Positions 35,584-43,347 of a stretch of DNA of 44,867 bases are shown here, in pieces. Source of the stretch: an uncultured beta proteobacterium (lineage in GTDB: Bacteria > Pseudomonadota > Gammaproteobacteria > Burkholderiales > Burkholderiaceae_C). The notes beneath the pieces were generated by a model that had not been told where the DNA came from, did no database searches, and was given only the letters and a program-made list of their open reading frames with translations. The stretch is taken from positions 1 to 44,867 of the forward strand of contig CAIQBN010000384.1 of the NCBI GenBank assembly GCA_903870065.1. The letters are read 5' to 3'. The stretch's first letter is position 1. Each line of letters opens with the position of its first letter. A program made the translations under genes and the position numbers.

Positions 35584-36691
35584 TGGAATTTCCTTCTACG
35601 TAAACAGATTGCAATTGGAGATCCCGGTCCAGCACGACGACATCGGCCCAGGCACCTGTGACCAGGCGGCCGCGATCGCCCACGCCCAAATAGTCGGCGG
35701 CGTGGGTAGAGACGCGTTTGGAGGCATCCATCACCGACAGGCTCAAAGTGTCCACCAGATTGCGCAGGGCTTGGTCCAGCGTCAACGTCGAACCCGCCAA
35801 CGTCCCGTCGGCCAGACGCACACCGCCCAGACATTTGTAGACCTGTTGGCTGCCCAGCCGGTACTCACCATCGGGCATACCGGTGGCAGCCGTGGAGTCG
35901 CTGACGCAGTACAGGCAGGGTATGGCACGCAGGGCCACGTGAATGGCGCCAGGATGCACATGGATCAGGTCAGGGATGACTTCCGCATACTGTGCGTGGG
36001 CCAGTGCCGCACCCACCATGCCGGGTTCACGGTGGTGCAGGCCGGTCATGGCATTGAACAGGTGGGTGAAGCCGCGCGCGCCCTTGGCCAGTGCCTGCAC
36101 ACCGTCATCGTAGGTGCCCATGGTGTGGCCGATCTGCACGCGATAACCCGCGACGCACAGCGATTCGATCAGGTCCATATTGCCCGGCACTTCGGGTGCC
36201 ATGGTGATGAGACGGATCGGCGCCAGTTGGTTGAGGTGGCTCAGCTCATCGATGTGCACCGGGCGTGCAAAGGCCGGTTGTGCGCCAAGCTTGCCGTCGT
36301 TGATATAGGGGCCTTCCAGGTGCACGCCCAGCACCCTCGCGCCACTGGGAGCGCGCTGCTGGCAGATGGTGGTCAGTCTCTGCATGGCGGACACCAGGTC
36401 TGCCATCGGCGCTGTCATCGTGGTGGCCAGCATGGACGTGGTACCGTGGCGGGCATGGACCTGGCTCACGCGAACGACTGCGTCGCCGCCTTCCATGATG
36501 TCTCGCCCACCGGCGCCATGCACGTGCAGGTCGATGAAACCTGGCAGCACCAGGGGCTGGCCCGAAGCTCGGGCCGCGTCTTCGCTGATGGCCTTTCCCT
36601 GGATGCTCTGAATGCGCCCCTCAGGTGTGAACGCGAGAGAGCCGTTGACGAAGCCGGATGGCGTCAGGATATTGCCGATCACGCGACTCAT
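35561..36691 (-). CDS. nagA: N-acetylglucosamine-6-phosphate deacetylase NagA
   Basis: A 376-residue amidohydrolase that removes acetate from GlcNAc6P to give GlcN6P for the downstream deaminase. Metal and catalytic motifs are visible: HVHGAGGRDIMEG, the Glu in GVHLEGPYIND, His in QIGHTMGTYDDG, His in GFTHLFNAMTG and the catalytic Asp in YCVSDSTAATGM. The C-terminus with LGVGDRGRLVTGAWADVVVLD is the usual amidohydrolase end. It overlaps the gntR gene by 4 nt at its start and the deaminase gene by 23 nt at its end, so it is embedded in the operon. Confidence 0.96.
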   Translation of the reverse strand: MSRVIGNILTPSGFVNGSLAFTPEGRIQSIQGKAISEDAARASGQPLVLPGFIDLHVHGAGGRDIMEGGDAVVRVSQVHARHGTTSMLATTMTAPMADLVSAMQRLTTICQQRAPSGARVLGVHLEGPYINDGKLGAQPAFARPVHIDELSHLNQLAPIRLITMAPEVPGNMDLIESLCVAGYRVQIGHTMGTYDDGVQALAKGARGFTHLFNAMTGLHHREPGMVGAALAHAQYAEVIPDLIHVHPGAIHVALRAIPCLYCVSDSTAATGMPDGEYRLGSQQVYKCLGGVRLADGTLAGSTLTLDQALRNLVDTLSLSVMDASKRVSTHAADYLGVGDRGRLVTGAWADVVVLDRDLQLQSVYVEGNSIEHTDAR

Positions 36692-37431
36692 TGCTCACGC
36701 CTCATTTCAACCACGAAATCGTAGTAGTCGCTGCGGCAGTACGAGTGCGTCAACTCCACCGCCTGCCCTGACTCCAGATAGCCTATGCGAGTGATGAACA
36801 GCACCGCCTGGCGATCAGGGATGCCCAACTGCTGGGCCAGCCGGGGTTGGGCGTTCATGGCGCGAATGTGTTGCAGAGCCCGTACCGGTACTTGCCGCAC
36901 ACTGGCCAGGTATTCATACAGTGAGTTCCCCACCAGCATGGGGTCGGTAACGATGCTCTGCGCCAAGACGCTCATTTCAAACGCCATCACTATGGTGTCG
37001 GCCAGGCGCAGGCGTTCCAGCCGAACCACCTTGGCGCCAGGAGATAAACCCAGCGTCAATTGCTCATCGACCGTAGCCATGTCGATCTTGCGCTCCAACC
37101 AGCGCGACGATGGCGTGTAGCCGCGGCGCAGCAATTCCTCGGAGAAACTGGTCAGCTTGGACAGAGGCTGCTCCAGCATGGGTGCGATGTAGTTGCCCGA
37201 GCCGCGCTTGCGCACAATCAATCCCTGTGAAACCAGTTGGTCTATGGCGGAGCGGGCCGTAACGCGTGACACACTCAGGGTCTCAGCCAGCAGGCGCTCC
37301 GAGGGTAGGGCTTCGTCGGGCTTGTAGCGGCCTTCGCGGATCAGCTGGGCCAGTTTGCGCGCGAGTTGCATGTAAATAGGCGAGCTGTCCCGGGGGTCCG
37401 GCTCAAACTTCAGAACGACGCCAGCAGCCAT
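36688..37431 (-). CDS. GntR/HutC family regulator of the amino-sugar operon (NagR/NagQ-like)
   Basis: A 247-residue regulator. The winged helix is at about 15-80 (PIYMQLARKLAQLIREGRY, LPSERLLAETLSVSRVTARSAIDQL, RKRGSGNYIAP) and the C-terminal UTRA effector domain covers about 95-240 (LELRRGYTPSSRWLE-like start, VVRLERLRLAD and SYCRSDYYDFVVEM at the end). ATG 37431 is chosen because GGGGAGAG lies about 6 nt upstream; ATG 37446 is in that ribosome-binding site. It is the first gene of the operon and overlaps nagA (ATGA). Members of this subfamily sense GlcNAc6P or GlcN6P; that ligand is inferred from context. Confidence 0.9.
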   Translation of the reverse strand: MAAGVVLKFEPDPRDSSPIYMQLARKLAQLIREGRYKPDEALPSERLLAETLSVSRVTARSAIDQLVSQGLIVRKRGSGNYIAPMLEQPLSKLTSFSEELLRRGYTPSSRWLERKIDMATVDEQLTLGLSPGAKVVRLERLRLADTIVMAFEMSVLAQSIVTDPMLVGNSLYEYLASVRQVPVRALQHIRAMNAQPRLAQQLGIPDRQAVLFITRIGYLESGQAVELTHSYCRSDYYDFVVEMRREQ

Positions 37432-37877
37432 GGTGTCTCTCCCCATAATTGGTGAACAACAGGCATTCGGCTACCAGGCCGTCCCAGAGCCACCGCCCTC
37501 TACACCGATTAAATCCAAAATGACAACCAATAGTAACATACCAGTGAAATACCAATATTTGGAAATATTGTCACCATACATGCTCTTATCTTGCAAATAT
37601 GAAGGTTGCACAATAAAACCAATTGAATACCAAATTGATGGTTACGCGCTCAACCGCAGACCCCCCAGGTTAGGCAAGTCTGGCAGGCGTTTTGCTGCGG
37701 TGCTGAACGTTATGCCCGTAAGACTGCATGTGCGGCGTGGAGTCGGCATGGCGATGTGTAACAAGCTGCTGAAGACCGCGCCCGATAGCCTTCATGGCAC
37801 GGAGCGGGCGTTACCATCTTACTAACGCCTACGAAAGACGCATGCCATGCCCATCCACGGGTTCAAGACTCATAGCC
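37432..37877. promoter_or_regulatory. AT-rich control region between the gntR-nagA operon and the TPR-like gene
   Basis: No convincing gene is present in these 446 bases. The part 37500-37650 is much richer in A and T than its surroundings. It holds three copies of ATACCA (37538, 37549, 37627; the first two 11 bp apart), a near-palindrome CCAATATTTGG (37552-37562), and an imperfect inverted repeat AACCAATT...AATTGATGGTT around 37617-37642. These are candidate binding sites for the GntR regulator and promoter elements of the leftward operon. The right part (37650-37877) shows nothing I can name. Confidence 0.45.
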
Positions 37878-38405
37878 ATGGAATTTCAACGCTTCTCATC
37901 GCCTGACGCCGCTGCCCTGGAAGCAAACATGGTGGAAACACGCGCCAAACTTGAACACGCGGTTGAAGCTTGCGACATGCACGCCATCGTCGAGCATGCG
38001 GCCGACCTGGGCTCCATGCTCACCACCGCACGGCGGGAGGTCGCGGCGGTTGCGCTTCTCGACCCGCATCGCGCGCTGGCCAACGCACTGCCCGAGCGCG
38101 AGGCGTCTGGCTGGTTCTGGAACGCCTTGGCCACGGCATTGCAGTACACGGGGCAGCGAGAGCAAGCCAATGCCATCTTTGCCAAAGCGCTGTCCCAATG
38201 CCAGGCACAGGGCTGGAGCCGCCTACAGTCTTTTGTCCTCCAGCACTGGGGCCGCAGTCTAGTAGAGCAAGGCGAGTTGCATCAGGCACACCAGCTGTTC
38301 GTTGAAGCGCTCGCCATCCGCCAGCAACTGGATGATCCACGCCAAGCCTCTACGCAGCGCGCACTTGCAGAAATTGCCCGCCTGCTACAGGAGGTGACCC
38401 GTTGA
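37878..38405 (+). CDS. TPR-like helical repeat protein of unknown function
   Basis: A 175-residue soluble protein beginning MEFQRFSSPDAAALEAN. It is all-helical in appearance, with TPR-like units: WNALATALQYTGQREQANAIFAKALSQC, HWGRSLVEQGELHQAHQLFVEALAIR and ALAEIARLLQE. TPR proteins bind partner proteins, and no catalytic motif is visible. ATG 37878 is chosen over the upstream frame from 37794 because coding character begins there. Its stop overlaps the start of the acetyltransferase gene, so both are translated together and the pair may act together. Confidence 0.75.
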   Translation: MEFQRFSSPDAAALEANMVETRAKLEHAVEACDMHAIVEHAADLGSMLTTARREVAAVALLDPHRALANALPEREASGWFWNALATALQYTGQREQANAIFAKALSQCQAQGWSRLQSFVLQHWGRSLVEQGELHQAHQLFVEALAIRQQLDDPRQASTQRALAEIARLLQEVTR

Positions 38406-38866
38406 ATCAAATGAAACGAGACATCACCATACGAACAGCGGTTGCCGTTGATCAAAAGACGCTGGAGGCGCTTCAATGGCGCGCCTCACTCAACAATCCG
38501 GGCGACCGTGAAGCGCTATTGGCCCATCCAGAGGCTATTTCGATTTCCGTACAGCACAACGAATGCGGCAATGTCTTCGTCGCCGTAGTTGACGGTGCCA
38601 TCCAGGGATTCGCGGCAGTTATTCAGCGCACAGATGGAAACTGGGAGTTGGATGCACTCTTTGTTGAGCCAGAACATTGGCGCCAAGGCATAGGACGCCA
38701 CTTGGTCGAATATGTTTGCTTGCAGGCAGAAGCCTCCGGTGCCACAGAACTGCACGTCATAGGAAACCCGCACGCACAAGCCTTCTATGAAGCCAGCGGT
38801 TTCGAGTCGCTCGGCACGGTGACTATGCGCTTTGGAGTCGGCCTGCTGTTAAAGCGACGCCTGTGA
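38402..38866 (+). CDS. GNAT family N-acetyltransferase
   Basis: A 154-residue acetyltransferase of the Gcn5 fold: ITIRTAVAVDQKTLEALQ, VAVVDGAIQGFAAVIQ, WELDALFVEPEHWRQGIGRHLVEYV (acetyl-CoA binding loop R/Q-x-x-G-x-G/R seen as RQGIGRH) and NPHAQAFYEASGFESLG at the end. The start is TTG at 38402: a full AGGAGGTGA begins at 38389, 7 nt from the TTG but 16 nt from the first ATG at 38411. It overlaps the TPR-like gene by 4 nt. The substrate is unknown. Confidence 0.88.
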   Translation: MNQMKRDITIRTAVAVDQKTLEALQWRASLNNPGDREALLAHPEAISISVQHNECGNVFVAVVDGAIQGFAAVIQRTDGNWELDALFVEPEHWRQGIGRHLVEYVCLQAEASGATELHVIGNPHAQAFYEASGFESLGTVTMRFGVGLLLKRRL

Positions 38867-39219
38867 TGCATCTGTCGTCTGCCTTTTGCGCCGAGCCCAT
38901 GCCGAGCTGAGAAAACTGCGGGAAGCAGCCTTATGGCCATCGTAGGTGTTCGACTTGTCGTACCCGGCACTGATGGTGTTCCGCTTGGCTTGGCGCAGGC
39001 TGTCGCGGACGCGTTACGCCTCCCGTTCGACTCGCCACCCCGGGCACACTGGGGTTGGTATATCCACGCTGTCGGCGTCGAACTACGTAGAGAACGGCTC
39101 GCATGTTACACAGGATGGCCTGCCGGTCTTCGTCACGTTGCCGCTGGCCGCGCCACCGGCCGGGCGTGCGTCAAGCAAACCAGCAGTTTGCACCAAGAAC
39201 CCATACATCAAATAAGCGT
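38867..39219. other. 353-bp stretch without a recognisable gene
   Basis: It contains short overlapping open frames in all three rightward frames (38933, 38946 and 39103 starts), none with a ribosome-binding site, a family match or a clear advantage. One frame reads smoothly near its end (SNYVENGSHVTQDGLPVFVTL, ending at 39215), so a decayed gene is possible. GC content is like coding DNA, not like the AT-rich spacers elsewhere in the window. Confidence 0.4.
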
Positions 39220-39263
39220 GTAGCCCTCGTGGAATCTGCATTATCCGCTCCTAAATATATAGC
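39220..39263 (-). repeat. Dispersed 17-18-9 intergenic repeat, copy G
   Basis: On the minus strand: gctatatatttaggagc (right arm drifted), 18 nt, gagggctac, tail cacgcttattt. It lies 22 nt before the candidate leader peptide of the tryptophanase-family gene, between two genes of the same direction. Confidence 0.75.
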
Positions 39264-39284
39264 GTTTTCCAATATACACGCACC

Positions 39285-39342
39285 ATGACTATTTTTCAAA
39301 GGTGTTGGAAATCACCGACACCACAGCCGTTTTGCCGGTGAT
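39285..39342 (+). promoter_or_regulatory. Candidate leader peptide and alternative hairpins before the tryptophanase-like gene
   Basis: An 18-codon frame from ATG 39285 to TGA 39341 reads MTIFQRCWKSPTPQPFCR, with one tryptophan. It overlaps two mutually exclusive inverted repeats: GGTGT/ACACC (39301-39322) and the perfect 7-bp ATCACCG/CGGTGAT (39311-39342), whose right arm covers the leader stop. This is attenuator-like, but there is no ribosome-binding site, no U-run and no match to the W...P spacing of E. coli TnaC. The lyase gene follows 38 nt later. Confidence 0.3.
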
Positions 39343-39379
39343 ACCTTTGCGCCCTGACCTGCAACTGAACCCAAACACC

Positions 39380-40750
39380 ATGCCCAAAACACTCATCGAA
39401 CCCTTCCGCATCAAAAGCATTGAACCCATCCGCATGACCACACGCGAAGAGCGCGTGCAATTGCTCGAAGATGCCAAACTCAACGTCTACAAGCTGCGCG
39501 CCGAAGACGTGTTAATCGACTGGCTGACCGACTCCGGCACCGGCGCCATGTCATCCAAACAGTGGGGCGCGATCATGGAGGGCGACGAAAGCTACGCCGG
39601 GGCGCGCAGCTTCTATCGGCTGGAAGCTGTGATCCGCGAAATCACCGGCATGCAGCACTTCATCCCTACCCACCAGGGCCGTGCGGCCGAAAAGGTGCTA
39701 TTCACCGCCGTTTGCAAAAGGGGCGAACTGGTGCCCAACAACTGCCACTTCGACACCACCCGCGCCAACCTGGAATATCTGGGTATTGAGGCCGTGGACC
39801 TGGTCATTCCCGAAGGTCTGCAGCCCGCACTGGTCTATCCGTTCAAAGGCAATATCGACCTCGAGCGAGTCGAGGCGGTGCTCAAGGCCGAGGGCCACCG
39901 CATTCCGTTTGGCATGATCACTGTGACCAACAACACCGGTGGCGGACAACCCGTGTCCATGGCCAATATCCGCGCTTACTCGGCCCTTCTCAAGAAGTAC
40001 GGCAAGCCCTTCATCATGGACGTGTGCCGCTTCTCCGAGAACGCCATGTTCATCAAGATGCGTGAGCCAGGTTACGAAAACACGCCCATCAAAGCCATCG
40101 TGCAGGAAATGTTTTCCTACTGCGACGGTTGCACCATGAGCGCCAAGAAGGACGGCATGGTCAATATTGGCGGCTTCATCGTGCTGCGCAGCGACGAGTG
40201 GATGGACGCCGCCCGCAACGTGCTGATCATGACCGAGGGCTTTCCCACCTACGGCGGCTTGGCCGGGCGCGACCTGGAGGCGCTGGCCGTAGGCTTGGTC
40301 GAGGGCATGGACGAGGACTACCTGCGCTACCGTCTGCGCACCGCCGAGTACCTGGGCGAACGTCTGGAAGCCTGCGGCGTGGGCTTTGTTAAGCCCACCG
40401 GCGGTCACGCGGTCTACATCGACGCCAAAACGGTGCTGCCGGGCATGCCGATTGAGCACTACCCGGCCTGGGCTCTGTGCAACGCGCTGTACCTGGAAGG
40501 CGGGATTCGTGGCGTGGAAATCGGTTCCGTCATGTTCGGCAAACGGCTGGAAAGTGGTGTGGAGACATTCCACAGCATGGAGCTGGTGCGCCTTGCCTTT
40601 CCACGGCGCATGTACACCCAAAGCCACTTTGACTACGCGGCTGAGGTGATCGCCGAGGTGAAGGACAAGGCCGCCAGCATCCGCGGCGTCAAGATCACCA
40701 AGCAGCCGCAATTCCTGCGGCACTTCACGTGCGAATGCGCATGGGTGTGA
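39380..40750 (+). CDS. Tryptophanase / tyrosine phenol-lyase family PLP enzyme, tryptophanase-like by key residues
   Basis: A 456-residue beta-eliminating lyase that uses pyridoxal phosphate to split an aromatic amino acid into the aromatic compound, pyruvate and ammonia. Conserved parts are PFRIKSIEPIRMTTREER, LTDSGTGAMS, GDESYAGARSFY, PTHQGRAAE, GGQPVSMANI and the PLP lysine in MSAKKDGMVNIGGF. Length equals tyrosine phenol-lyase (456), but specificity positions look tryptophanase-like: Asp in FDTTR (Asp137 of E. coli TnaA, Thr in TPL), Ile in GVEIGS where TPL has the substrate-binding Arg, and His in LRHFT (His463 of TnaA, Phe in TPL). ATG 39380 matches the family start; a GTG at 39302 would add 26 residues. 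Confidence 0.85.
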   Translation: MPKTLIEPFRIKSIEPIRMTTREERVQLLEDAKLNVYKLRAEDVLIDWLTDSGTGAMSSKQWGAIMEGDESYAGARSFYRLEAVIREITGMQHFIPTHQGRAAEKVLFTAVCKRGELVPNNCHFDTTRANLEYLGIEAVDLVIPEGLQPALVYPFKGNIDLERVEAVLKAEGHRIPFGMITVTNNTGGGQPVSMANIRAYSALLKKYGKPFIMDVCRFSENAMFIKMREPGYENTPIKAIVQEMFSYCDGCTMSAKKDGMVNIGGFIVLRSDEWMDAARNVLIMTEGFPTYGGLAGRDLEALAVGLVEGMDEDYLRYRLRTAEYLGERLEACGVGFVKPTGGHAVYIDAKTVLPGMPIEHYPAWALCNALYLEGGIRGVEIGSVMFGKRLESGVETFHSMELVRLAFPRRMYTQSHFDYAAEVIAEVKDKAASIRGVKITKQPQFLRHFTCECAWV

Positions 40751-40772
40751 CCCGTCACGGCCTAATCGACTC

Positions 40773-40816
40773 TTAGTCCCCGCGAACATTGCATAGATAG
40801 CTACCTAAATGATAGC
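40773..40816 (-). repeat. Dispersed 17-18-9 intergenic repeat, copy H, inside a larger stem
   Basis: On the minus strand: gctatcatttaggtagc, 18 nt, ggggactaa, tail gagtcgattag. The left half is enclosed by a perfect 8-bp inverted repeat CGAACATT (40783-40790) / AATGTTCG (40823-40830). It lies between the convergent lyase and kinase genes and may terminate transcription, although no T-tract follows. Confidence 0.75.
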
Positions 40817-40845
40817 AATCTGAATGTTCGTGGAGTGCAGCCGCG

Positions 40846-43347
40846 TCACGGCTTCTTCGGACTGTAGAGCCCTATCAACTTGTCGCCAAATCGGGTGAAC
40901 GACTGAAGTTTGCGCAGCGCCGCCGCTTTGGCTTTGCTGCGCAAATTCATGCGCCAGCCTATGGCAGCCAGCAGCATCACGGCCAGAGCCACTGCAAGAC
41001 TGATGCGGGTCCAGGTGGCTGTCGTCGCCACAATCGATACGCCAATCAGCAGCCGCTGCGGCTTGAGCCAGATGGCATTGATACTGTATACGGCAAGAGC
41101 ATCGTCCAGCGCGCCTTGCAGTTGCAGACTGGCAGCCAGGCAGGATTCGACCATGTTTCGAAACGTGGCCATGTCGTTGCCCAACGCCACCACTTGCACG
41201 GTGCGCGCGCAAATTTCCTGCAATGGCTCCAGCGCAGACTGCAAGCTTCGGATCTGGTCTGGACTATCCAGACCGCGGCGTGCCGCCTCCAGTACGGGCT
41301 TGAGCCCGACCAGCACTGCCTGACGCGTTTCGTCACTGTCGGCAGAGGTTTGCGGGCCCGGGGCTCCCCCGATCTTGGCCTGGCGCTGTGTGTCCTCCAC
41401 CGCCAGGGGCAGCAAGGTCTTGGCAACTGCAGTCCGAATCGGGTCCAGGGATTCGACCGGGCCCAGCGCGCCAAACCAGGAACAAAAGTGCAGGTGCTGC
41501 GCCATGGTCTTGAGGATGTCCATGCGTGTGGTCGACACATAAGCCGGTAAGTGCAGCGCCAGTAAAACCTGCCCGTGGAGGCGCTCGACCGACGGCATAT
41601 TCATGCGAATCGGCTGCACGTACAGCGCATAAGCCACATCCACCGCCCCGCTTTTGCCCGAGGCAGTCGGGGGTGCGCGGCTCCAGGCGTCCTCGGCCGC
41701 GCGTGCGGTTTGCCAATGCGTCTCGAAGTCGCGCAGACCCTGCAGCCAGACATGCCTGAATTGCAGTACCGCCTGCCGCCCGGCATCGCCCAATAGTTCC
41801 AGCACGCCCTGCGCATGGATGGACTGAAGCCACGCTGAGGCCTTGGCATCCCCCTGCGTGGACTTGCGTGCGGCCAGCAGCAGGGTTTCACGGCTAACGG
41901 TCTGGCCCTGCCACACCGCCGGAATCTCGGGCGCTGCCACCAGCACAAAGGCCAGCAACCGCCAATCGTCGCTGAGACCGCGCCGGTCCATGATGTCTTG
42001 CAGGCGGCGCAACAGATTGTGGTCGTGCAGCTCGTTGTCAATCCACGCCGCCACCGTCCCACGCATCAGATCCTTGGCCCCACTTTCCCAATGCTTGACC
42101 ATGGTGGCTGCCAACTCCAGTGCGTTGGTGCAACTGGAATCCTCGATGCGGTAAGGGCGAATGGCGACACTCACCGCGCTTTCCTGCGGAAGTGGCAGTG
42201 TGGGATCGGCGCGCAGCCAACGCTGAACTTCATCAGCGCCCCACCGCTGGTGCGGATCGCGCAGCAACAGGCCCCGGCACAGCTTGCGCAAGTCATCGTG
42301 AAACACAACGCGGGTGTCAATGGGCTTGGTCGCCAGCAGGTGGTTGATCACTTGTTCGTTGAGGCCCTCAAACGGGTGACGCCCCAATGCCGCTTCCATC
42401 ACCAGCATGCCAAGCGACCACCAGTCGGACTTTTCATCCAGCACGCCGGTGAGGGCCTCGGGCGCTGCGTAACGGGTGGTGCGCGCGCCACTGGTGAAGT
42501 GCTGGGTGGCCAGCCGCAAGCTGGAAATACCAAAATCGGTCAGCACCAATGACAGCGGTTGCAGCGACCGCACCAGCACATTTTCTGGCTTGAGGTCGCG
42601 GTGCAGGATGCGTTGTCCGTGAATGGCCGACAGGCCCTGCGCCAGTTCTGCCACCACGTCGCGAATCCGCTCAACCGCAAACGGTCCGCGCTCCATCAGT
42701 GAACGCAAGTCGCCTAGCGGGCAATACTCCATCAGCTCAAACCGGACGCCGTCGGCGACCCCGCTCTCATCTACATGAATCACCTGCGCGCAGTTGAGCA
42801 ATCGCAGTTGGTCTTGCAAATCCTGGTCGCCCTGGATGCCCTGGCGGTACAGCTTCAAGACACGCTCGTCAGACCCAGGGAGTACCTGAACCACCAGCAA
42901 GTCCGCTTCTGACCCTGCGGTAGGCAGCGCCTTCAGCACGCGAAGCCGTTGGCGCAGTCCTGCTGGCAACTGCCGGGCAAAAGGAATCTCCGCCGCCGCA
43001 CCAGTATCGGACAACAACTGTGGTGTGGAGTCCATTGAGCTTGCCGACGCCTGGACGGTTGGCATCAGGCTATTGCAATACAGGCAGCGCAGCTCTCCCA
43101 ACGGATTGAACTCGCGGCAATCCGCCTGAGCACACTGGACCCGATGGGCGACTGTCGTCGTACCTGACTCGAGCACCTGTGTGGGGGCTGGTGCGGGATC
43201 TGGATCTGCGTGTGCCTCGGGGTCCGTGTGGATCGAAAAGTCGACCGCCAATAGCGATGCGCCACACGCGCACTGGGTGTTCTGAGGCGGGTTCTCAGTC
43301 CCGCAAACGGGGCACACCCGAACATAGAGCGGGATCAGCGACGCCAT
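40846..43347 (-). CDS. Serine/threonine protein kinase with two N-terminal zinc ribbons and a C-terminal membrane segment
   Basis: An 833-residue protein. The first zinc ribbon uses Cys12, 15, 26 and 28 (VCPVCG...CACG) and the second Cys72, 77, 88 and 91 (CAQADC...CLYC). The kinase domain (about 125-385) is intact: Lys165 in VLKLY, catalytic Asp251 in HRDLKPEN, Asp271 in TDFG, APE in YAAPEAL, and DWWSLG. About 370 helical residues of no known family follow, then one or two hydrophobic segments (SIVATTATW and ISLAVALAVMLLAAIGW, about 780-810) and a basic tail. ATG 43347 has GGAG 9 nt upstream; an earlier start at 43383 is rejected. It overlaps the radical SAM gene by 13 nt. Phosphorylation targets are unknown. 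Confidence 0.88.
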   Translation of the reverse strand: MASLIPLYVRVCPVCGTENPPQNTQCACGASLLAVDFSIHTDPEAHADPDPAPAPTQVLESGTTTVAHRVQCAQADCREFNPLGELRCLYCNSLMPTVQASASSMDSTPQLLSDTGAAAEIPFARQLPAGLRQRLRVLKALPTAGSEADLLVVQVLPGSDERVLKLYRQGIQGDQDLQDQLRLLNCAQVIHVDESGVADGVRFELMEYCPLGDLRSLMERGPFAVERIRDVVAELAQGLSAIHGQRILHRDLKPENVLVRSLQPLSLVLTDFGISSLRLATQHFTSGARTTRYAAPEALTGVLDEKSDWWSLGMLVMEAALGRHPFEGLNEQVINHLLATKPIDTRVVFHDDLRKLCRGLLLRDPHQRWGADEVQRWLRADPTLPLPQESAVSVAIRPYRIEDSSCTNALELAATMVKHWESGAKDLMRGTVAAWIDNELHDHNLLRRLQDIMDRRGLSDDWRLLAFVLVAAPEIPAVWQGQTVSRETLLLAARKSTQGDAKASAWLQSIHAQGVLELLGDAGRQAVLQFRHVWLQGLRDFETHWQTARAAEDAWSRAPPTASGKSGAVDVAYALYVQPIRMNMPSVERLHGQVLLALHLPAYVSTTRMDILKTMAQHLHFCSWFGALGPVESLDPIRTAVAKTLLPLAVEDTQRQAKIGGAPGPQTSADSDETRQAVLVGLKPVLEAARRGLDSPDQIRSLQSALEPLQEICARTVQVVALGNDMATFRNMVESCLAASLQLQGALDDALAVYSINAIWLKPQRLLIGVSIVATTATWTRISLAVALAVMLLAAIGWRMNLRSKAKAAALRKLQSFTRFGDKLIGLYSPKKP

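Noticed and set aside
35576-36724. A 382-codon rightward open frame covering nagA
   Set aside because: It is antisense to a clear nagA gene with all catalytic motifs. Its own product has no family features and is explained by the codon bias of nagA.
39285-39341. Interpretation of the short frame as a true TnaC homologue
   Set aside because: The W...P spacing and the WFNID-type core of enteric TnaC are absent. Only a generic leader-peptide possibility is kept.
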